Source: Euperipatoides rowelli
Taxonomy: Eukaryota > Onychophora > Udeonychophora > Euonychophora > Peripatopsidae
Direction: 5' to 3' (one strand)
Length of the DNA stretch: 10,214 nt
Assembly (NCBI GenBank): GCA_003024985.2
Contig: PXIH01S0052512.1
Shown here: positions 1 to 8,100 of the stretch, piece after piece
Layout: every line of letters starts with the position of its first letter
How positions within the stretch are numbered: the first letter of the stretch is position 1
Translations under genes and position numbers: made by a program
The notes under the pieces: generated by a model
What the model saw: only the letters and a program-made list of their open reading frames with translations
The model's database searches: none
Told to the model about the DNA's origin: nothing

Positions 1-1139
1 CATGATTATTATCATGTATTAAATATTAGACATAAATACAAGGCTGCAACCTTAATTTTAAATTGAGAAAAATGATTACAGAAAAATAATAAATGATCAG
101 CAGATTCATCATTAAATCAAAAGACATATTGAAGATTAATGTTAGTCTTAAATCTATCACACATTGTCACTGAAACTGCAAAAGGTCAAATGTAAAAAAA
201 AATGCAGTTTTTTTTAACTTTGTTATTTATGTGGATTTATCCTTTGGCCCCTTTTATATACCATCCCTTTGTACTTTATAAACCTAATTTCATAAAGCAT
301 CACCAGGGGCCAATGAAAGCCTTCGAAAATGGTTTTTTTGCTCTATTTAAAAGTGTGAATTTGTACATACAAACTTTTGCCGTTACATCGACAACATATT
401 TATACATTATAGAGACATCCAGCCATCTGTAAATTAAGTTCTATAAGTTATATGATAGAAAACAGTCTATTTTATACATTTTCAAATATAGTTACAACAA
501 CAAACTAAATATTTAGCGTTTTAAAGGATATATGAGTAAACTATCTTATATGAAAGCTTTACTAATTTCAAAATATTAGTCATCATTAAACAATATAAAA
601 TTAGAATATAACAAATATAAAACCTTTAGTTTCTTAAAAGATTGTAATAGGTTTTGAGAATATCCCGAACCACCTTCCAAATCAGAGGAAGGTGAAGGGG
701 CATGAGAGGGACCTATCTCTAATACGAAGAACAATCTATGAGTCTTAGTACAAAATAAAGTAATAATATATATAAATATATGCTCACAATAATAGCAATA
801 ATATGTTTATGGAGACACAAAATTTTTCTACAATAGGTCTACAAATCGAGTTATAACTTATGGGGATTAATTTTTCACCCCTCAAAAACTTGTTAGAGAG
901 ATAATTTTATTTGTTTTTAAAATGATTTTGTAAAAGTAAAATGATGATAAAGCATATGTTAATTCCAAACTGTCACCTTTTTTTTAAAAAAAAAAAAAAG
1001 TTACCCTCTAACAGGGGAAACCATAAATTATTTACAATTAAGAATTAATTACATACTAGTAAATAAGCCTGTTACACGGGGGGCATCAACCATTTTTTTA
1101 AGCCCTTTTTATGTAAGAGAAAACACCACTAAAAGTTTC
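1..1139. other. Intron 4, left part: no gene seen
   Basis: A+T-rich sequence with a T9/A14 run near 978-999. No continuation exon of the secreted-protein gene and no transposon ends were recognised. The open frame at 202-432 (plus) is Phe/Tyr-rich, as expected of chance translation of such DNA. Confidence 0.5.
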
Positions 1140-1600
1140 TAAAAATAGTCTTGTGCCGATCTTTTAAGCCAGTAAAAAATGTTTTGAATAAGCTTGTTAG
1201 ATGGCGCTGTTATCGGCTTTGGAACACAATTGTATTCCAATTAAGATATAAGATGACATTCTTCTACGTCGGAATCATATTCGAAGTTCTTCATCAGTAA
1301 TATTTTCTTGTGAGTAAATCTGAGCCGGTTCTTATTGAGTGCCGTTTTCCCGTTTTCCCACCTCCACCTCCGGCTTAACCATATTTAAGACCCAATTCTA
1401 NAGTGGCGAAAAATCTCTGCATTGGAGATTTATTGTCGCTTCCTGTACAGAAAAATTCAGTCTTTCACCCTGGGCCTGGAAAAAACAAGAGAGGTACTGG
1501 CACCTCAAGAATACATGTCTTGAGATACCACAGTCCACCGCACCTGGACAAAAATGTCACCTTTATTTTTAAAGCAAGGAATTTGAACTTATGGTGAGCA
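1140..1600. other. Less A+T-rich segment with two hairpins, no gene assigned
   Basis: This part of intron 4 has higher G+C than its surroundings. It contains a C-rich run (CCCACCTCCACCTCCGG, near 1358-1374), a hairpin with stems AAATCTC/GAGATTT (1411-1417, 1425-1431) reinforced by GCGA/TCGC (1406-1409, 1436-1439), and a second hairpin CTCAAGA/TCTTGAG (1504-1510, 1518-1524). Short plus-strand frames here show no recognisable protein. It may be an old repeat. Confidence 0.4.
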
Positions 1601-1962
1601 AATTATCTACTCAAATTGCTGAATAAATTATTTTGTATATTACTCCTAGTAGGAGGCCCTACAAAAGGAAAGGAAATTACCAATCATTTTGAAGTTGTCA
1701 TTTATATAAACAGGAATAGGTGTAAGGATAAGGTCTAAAATAATTTTTTTGATTGAGATTTGAACCAGAATCTATAACAAACCTACCATTAACTTCAAGT
1801 ATTTTGGGGTGATAAGATAGTGTACTTTTGATCTTCCAATATTCAACATACATCATCAGCTTATACAATAGCAGACATTATTTTTATTCAATTGAGAAAT
1901 AGCCTTAATTATATCTAAATTTAAATAAATCATCCTTCAGAAATGTGTTTATATTTGTTTAC

Positions 1963-2127
1963 CTCTATGCTTTCATCAAACCACTCCGTAGTATTCCCCA
2001 GGTCCTCCAGAAGACCCTTATTGATTCCATATAGCACATTGGAGCAGACATTTACATCAACATTATTAAAGAAGTAAGGCATATTTACTGAAGGTCTTTG
2101 TGCCATTGTTTCTTTAAAATTATGAAT
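1963..2127 (-). CDS. Exon 4: NNVDV block, last exon in window
   Basis: The acceptor has a good pyrimidine tract (TTTTTCTCTCTCTTAG, ending at 2128). The exon is 165 nt, 55 codons (299-353), entered and left in phase 0. It contains MPYFFNNVDVNVCSNVLYGI (314-333) and the sequon Asn343-Thr-Thr. The donor is GTAAAC (1962-1957) after Glu353. No further exon of this gene could be recognised between 1 and 1962, so the C-terminal part must lie beyond the left edge. Its length cannot be judged. Confidence 0.85.
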
Positions 2128-5100
2128 CTAAGAGAGAGAAAAATTAATGTTATAATAATTTTATTTAAAAAGTTACAAATCATAACAGAAAGGCTTGGAT
2201 AAATTGATTGTTTTCAATATAGGGTTAGGCTAAAAATCCTTCCATATTTATCACATCAACTGGTTTGGCGCTAGTGAAGCAGGGTGTGTCATAGTGATGT
2301 CTTCCAATAGCCTATGTCTTACCATTTTCTGTTATCATTATGTCTTGCACATGTGTACTGTGTGCATTTGTTATTTAACCATTTATCCAAAACATTGCCA
2401 ATGTGTCAACGGGAAGCAGAAAGTACATCCACTTCATGCTTGTTGAAATGCTGAAATAACTTATTGGCATGGGTTGTAAATATTTCTTGGCCACAGGTTT
2501 GGTGTTAAAACACAAAACATTTGGAAGAACCACGAGCATTAGGTAGCCAGAATATGTCAATGCTTGAGACAGTTCATTGTGCAATCGCTCAAAGTTTCAG
2601 CTCATAAATAGGTTTCTGCTTTGAGGTTGGCTATTCAAACTGTAATGAGAATTTAATACCAAACCTGTGGCCCTGAAATTTGCTACCCATACCAATATGG
2701 TTTACAGTGCAAAACAGCAGCATTTCAACAAGCATGAAGTGGATGTGAAAAAGCTTTCTGCCTGTCGATGACAGATTGGAAACNATTTGGATAAATGATT
2801 CAATAACGAACACACAAGACACAGCCATACATGACATGATGGTTACATAAAATGGTAAGGCATAGGCAATTGGAAGATACCACTAATGACACACCCCACT
2901 TCACTAGCGCCAATCCAGTGGATGTGGAAAATACGGAAGCTTTTATTGCCTCAACCTGTACTTTTTGAATTTCAAAATAGAAATAATATGTTATAACAGA
3001 CTTCAACATTACTGAATAAGTTATACATTATTGTTAATTTTTAGTTACACATTTACTGAACAAATGATATGTCAAAACAGACACCCATATTATTAAAATA
3101 GAATGTTTTTGTGTTATTTTGTTTATACTTGAGAAAAGATAATATGATAGAACTCCCATCAATTGTTAGTTTTATACTTATCAATTTAAAAGAATTAANA
3201 ATGATTAAAACATGCATCAATAACTGTGTGATGTTGTTTCTACTTTCTTTAGGTAAACCTGCATCACAAGCTTACATTCAACCCATAAAAATCCCTCAGT
3301 ATTGCATAGCTTATGTCACAATATAGTAATTACCAGTGGACCACTATGATTAGACACTTGAATACCTAGAACAATAATATAATATGGCAACAATACCATA
3401 ATATCTTTGATGTGGGACAGGGATTGTCTCAAGTTATTTTAATTAAGGGTCACTGCAGTGAGCCTCAATTAAACTTCTGGTTAGTTTATTTACCAAATGT
3501 ATTAAATATCCACAGAAAAACAGAAATTATATCAATTTATAATAAAATTATAATCCATTGATTCTATTCTATTCTATTCAAGAAACACATTTTTTTTTGC
3601 ATCAAGAACAAATTGTTGGAGAATACTACAAACATAATGTAAGAAACTTGGGTGAAGAAAATTATAGTTAGCTAAATATTTACCTAAAATCACATAAATG
3701 CAACAATAGGAAAACACACAATCAGTGGCATAGCTAGAGATTAAATGGCCCCAAGACCTAAAGTCACGAAGAGCTCCTGAGCGATGGGTCTGGATTGCTG
3801 TCAGCCCCTTAGCAGGGTCCAATAGCAGAGCCCTGGTGTAGGGGGGGTAAGGGAGGAAAAGCTCCCTGAAAGAGATGAATTTGGTGCATTTCTATTACAA
3901 AATCCACTCATAAATTATTAAATGTTAATAGCCTATTTTATTTGATTATTTACTATTCGTATTGTGGTGGTGTAAATTTTGTAAGAGTAATTTCAGCATG
4001 GGCTTTAGTCATTATTATTATTTTTTTTTGTTATGGTAGGCTAATTAATTATTATTTAAAAATAAGTTTTACTAAGAGAAATATAGTGTACTGTAGGCTA
4101 AAAATTCATGGGGCCCATTGAGCTGGAGCCCATGGACTAAGTCTGGGCTTCCGAGGTGGTAGCTACGCCACTGCACACAACTAAGTACAATTTTAATGAA
4201 ATGTAATATCAGAGAATGTCTGATATTTGCACCTACTATTTGATACTAATCTACCCCAAATTTTTTTAAAAAAACCTTTTAAATTGTTCTAGCCTAATAG
4301 GTTTGTTTTCATTTTGGATTAGATTGACAAAAAAAAAGTAGACAACCTACCTAGGCCTGTTGATTTTTTTTTATCCAAGGTTGAGGAGTTTATTGAAGGT
4401 TTAAATTGTTAGGTATTGCAATGGGTGTATAATTGATATTTTTTTTTTAAATTAAATCTCCCAAGGACAAAAATAATAATAAAAAATAAAAAAATAAAAA
4501 TAAAAAAATTAAAAAAAAAAAGATTTAAAACATTTATAAAATTAAAAAAATATATTAGATTAGGACTAGGGTTAACCTCGCTGGACTGTGGTCTGTTGTT
4601 GTCCATCATATATTCTACTGCTAGACTATGTACCTAGTTACTGAATAAGGCCTTCATCAGTAGCAGTCAAGTATGGTTACTTACTGTGAAATTACTCAGC
4701 TGTACAGCCATTAAAAATTCTATAAGACATGAGCTAATATACTTTAATTTACAGTTATACAAAGAGTATAATAATGAAACTATTCTTACCCATGTTGGTA
4801 TTAGAGCTAAAGTTAAATTCTTTGCTTTGCAGTCCTCTAGAAATGGATGCAGATAAAAATATGTTCTGGTATCAATAGCATTGGAATTGAAATCTGTAAA
4901 ATGTAATATCACACAGTCCTTAAAATTATTTTTTAATTATTAAATTTAACAGTATTTATGTGTTTGATGTAAGAAAGGGGAAAATTAAAGTTTAGTAAGT
5001 TACTACTGCATGTCTTAATAATATTATAGATGGCTGACTTATCTTTCTATTTAGGTCAAAGTTTCTTTCATGATAACGTCAGTCCGCTAGAAGCTTCTAT

Positions 5101-8100
5101 GTCCATTTTTCACTTTTTTCAAGTTGCTGTAGATAGAGTTTGTAATACTAAAAAAAATTAAATAATTTGGAGATTGAACTTTATAATTATGTTTATGTCA
5201 GTCACAAGAAAGGTCAGGAAAATAAAGACAAGAAGAGATGTCTTTATTTTTAAGATTCACCTCACACAGCAGCTTGAAAAAAGTGAAAAATGGATTATAG
5301 AACCATGTTATTCTCAGCAGACGATATTTAGAATACTTTGGTACCATCAGATGGCATTAGATACTTTAAACATAATTATGGCATTATTTTAATTTTCCAA
5401 CAAACACTTTCTAATATTTTTTTTAACTAGCATCACAAATCATTTTGTGCTGTGAAAACCGTTAAAATCATCTAACTAATTATTATTTGGGTATTCTTAG
5501 ATGCATGAAATTCTAGTATGCCTTCAATGCAATGAATAAATTGAATAATTGTGTATGAGACTATTAGCTCATAACCGTAAATGATCAGACAATTTTCAAA
5601 TAGGTCTACTTGCTAAAACCTTTTGTTTTCAAATTAATAGAACATAGATTAGTTTTCTAACAATAGCCCATCTTCTAAAAATAATTAAAACTACATTCTT
5701 CAGCTAGAAAGTTGTGGTTATGTGGATGGTTTTAACATCACATTCTTTGATTCAGGATTTAGTAAGGTTCTTACTGGAAGTGGATGGATATATGCTCACG
5801 ATCAAACAAAATGCTCTTGCTGTAACATGTGACTACTGTCTTTAGGCTCTTTACATTAAGAAAACTCTTCCACCAACCATCTTACAGTATGTGCATTCTT
5901 TTACCTCCATTAACATGGTTTCGTTAATGAACATTTCTAATTTGATGAATAGTATGATCTGCTGCTTTGATATTATACTCAGTAACAATAATAGTATATG
6001 TTCTTTAGTATACAGCAAGATACTATGTATTACATGAGATAGACCTGTTAACCTTGGATATTTCCTATGTGCAATCACTGCGCATTATTAAGTATAATTT
6101 CCATGCAACATGTCATACTAATTATAATAGAGCTATTGATTGAATCCTATGAAAAATGTTTATTTTCCAGATACCTATAATGAATTTTTTAAATCAAATT
6201 TTACTGTGAATTTTTTCTGTTGTATATTTTTATAAATTGTCTTCATTATTATCTTCCTTATGTTTTCTTTATACATGTTAACTTTCAAGATCGGCCTCAA
6301 CTTAATATATTGATGGGACAATTCACTTAAATGATTTTTCAAGTAGAAATCTGGTGTCATGTGTAATATAACTGGCACATTCCAGATATTATTTAACAAA
6401 CAGGTGCCAGAAACAAATATTTTCAACAAAACATCTTAAATTGATCCAATATCACCATCCCTATAAAAAATAAATGGCAAAAGATGTCAAACAGGTAAAC
6501 TTTTATGCTCTATAAAATGCCTGTCTGTATGTATGTATGTATGTAAGCCCTTGCACAAATCTGGATACAATTAATTATAGCTACACTCTAGAACCCAGTG
6601 GAAAATAAAGGCTACCATTAAACCTGGATACACCACTGCTATGCTTGTGCATACAGTTTTTCTTGTAACTTATGGTTAACACAGGAAATTTTTCATTTTG
6701 GATATTCTTAGAAGCCTGATGGCAAAAGATTACCAGATAATTATTAATATAAAAGGTTAATAATATATAGTAATATATCCATTCCTGAAGGTCATAAAGA
6801 CAAGATTACATACATAGTGATGGGATACAAGGGTAGGCTATTAATATTAGAAAATTCATTATATAAAGTTTACTATAGTTCCATATGACATATCATCCTG
6901 TTCCAGAGAATTGAAGACACACATATTTCTATCTGAAAAAAACTAATAGTCATTTGATATAAAAATGAACTAAAATGCATGTTTGGTGTGAAGGGTGTGG
7001 GTCCTACTGCAATAAGTTTGCTGGTAACGTCAAAGGCGTTATACTAGCCTACTACAATTTGCAAAATCTAATATAGGACAATAATATTAATGATGTAACT
7101 TATGATAAAGAATAACAATATTTTGTTAATGTAAATGACCTAGTTATGATCGATATTAATGCTGTGATAATTATTTAAAAAACAAAACAACTGGATATGA
7201 TAAGCTTGAGAAATTTTTTTTTTCAACAAAAGCTTTAAATTAAATAATTAAGAATTATTTAAATGTGAAATAAATAGTAAATAATAAAAAAATGTAATCA
7301 CACAACCTTTTTCAAACGGTCTGTAAGCATATTTTTTTAATGCCTGAAAAAGAATCTCTATATTTTTTGACTTCATTTCCCATGATTCATAGCTGGCTGG
7401 ATACAAGATGTTTAATTCACTTAATAGACCACCCAAACCAAATCTGAGAAAAGAATCATCAAAATCTCCTGGTAGATGAAACCAAGAAGCAGGTTTTGAA
7501 CTAAAATAACAACATAAGAAAATATATATATATATTAAGATTAATAATAGTCATGTAGGCTATATATTTTGTTTAAATCCTTGAAAATAGATGATTAGCC
7601 ATAAACAAAAGCAAGCAGTATCTATTACAATAACCTGTCTTAATATTACACTAATCTGTCTTAATATAAAATCTTTATTAAAATTTGGAGAAGTCAAAAG
7701 TTGTGCTTCTGTTAATTTATTTTTCAAGGTTTGGAAAGCTAATTCAGCCTCATCACTCCATTTTATCTCAGCATTTTTCTTAGTAATTAACAAACAATAT
7801 AATGGCGCTGTAACCTTAGTATGACCATATATGAATTTTCTATAAAAGTTTATCATTGCAAGAAAATTCCTCACTGCTCTTTTATTATATCATCCATAGG
7901 ATAAAAAACAGATTGACCCTAAATCTGTCCAATAATTTTGATTGAAGTTTTAAATAGTTCACATTAAGATGCCAAACAACTATGTTAGTTCCTTTAAGTG
8001 CAGAACGCACTTGGTTCAGTACTGTGATGTGATCGTCAACTGATTCTGTAAATACAATTACGTCATCTTGGAAACCTAGGAATTTCCATCATTTACGACA

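Noticed and set aside
2260-2290. Pol III A box in the inverted-repeat arm (TGGCGCTAGTG)
   Set aside because: It lacks the conserved A at position 7 and no B box follows.
2375-3009. Three minus-strand frames in the large inverted repeat
   Set aside because: They follow the repeat arms, are broken by frame changes and show no recognisable domain.
3111-3326. Plus-strand frame ending in GKPASQAYIQPIKIPQYC..., with an acceptor-like site before GKPAS
   Set aside because: No partner exon, no recognisable family, and only about 24 codons after the putative acceptor.
3574-3822. Minus-strand frame of 82 codons
   Set aside because: It starts inside the MITE and runs out through its left end and the microsatellite; no protein features.
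6595-6634. Short segment bounded by CAGTGG and CCACTG
   Set aside because: Only 40 bp, the inverted match covers just the six terminal bases, and no 8-bp duplication is seen.
7591-7824. Plus-strand frame of 77 codons
   Set aside because: It is the antisense shadow of the Gypsy fragment.
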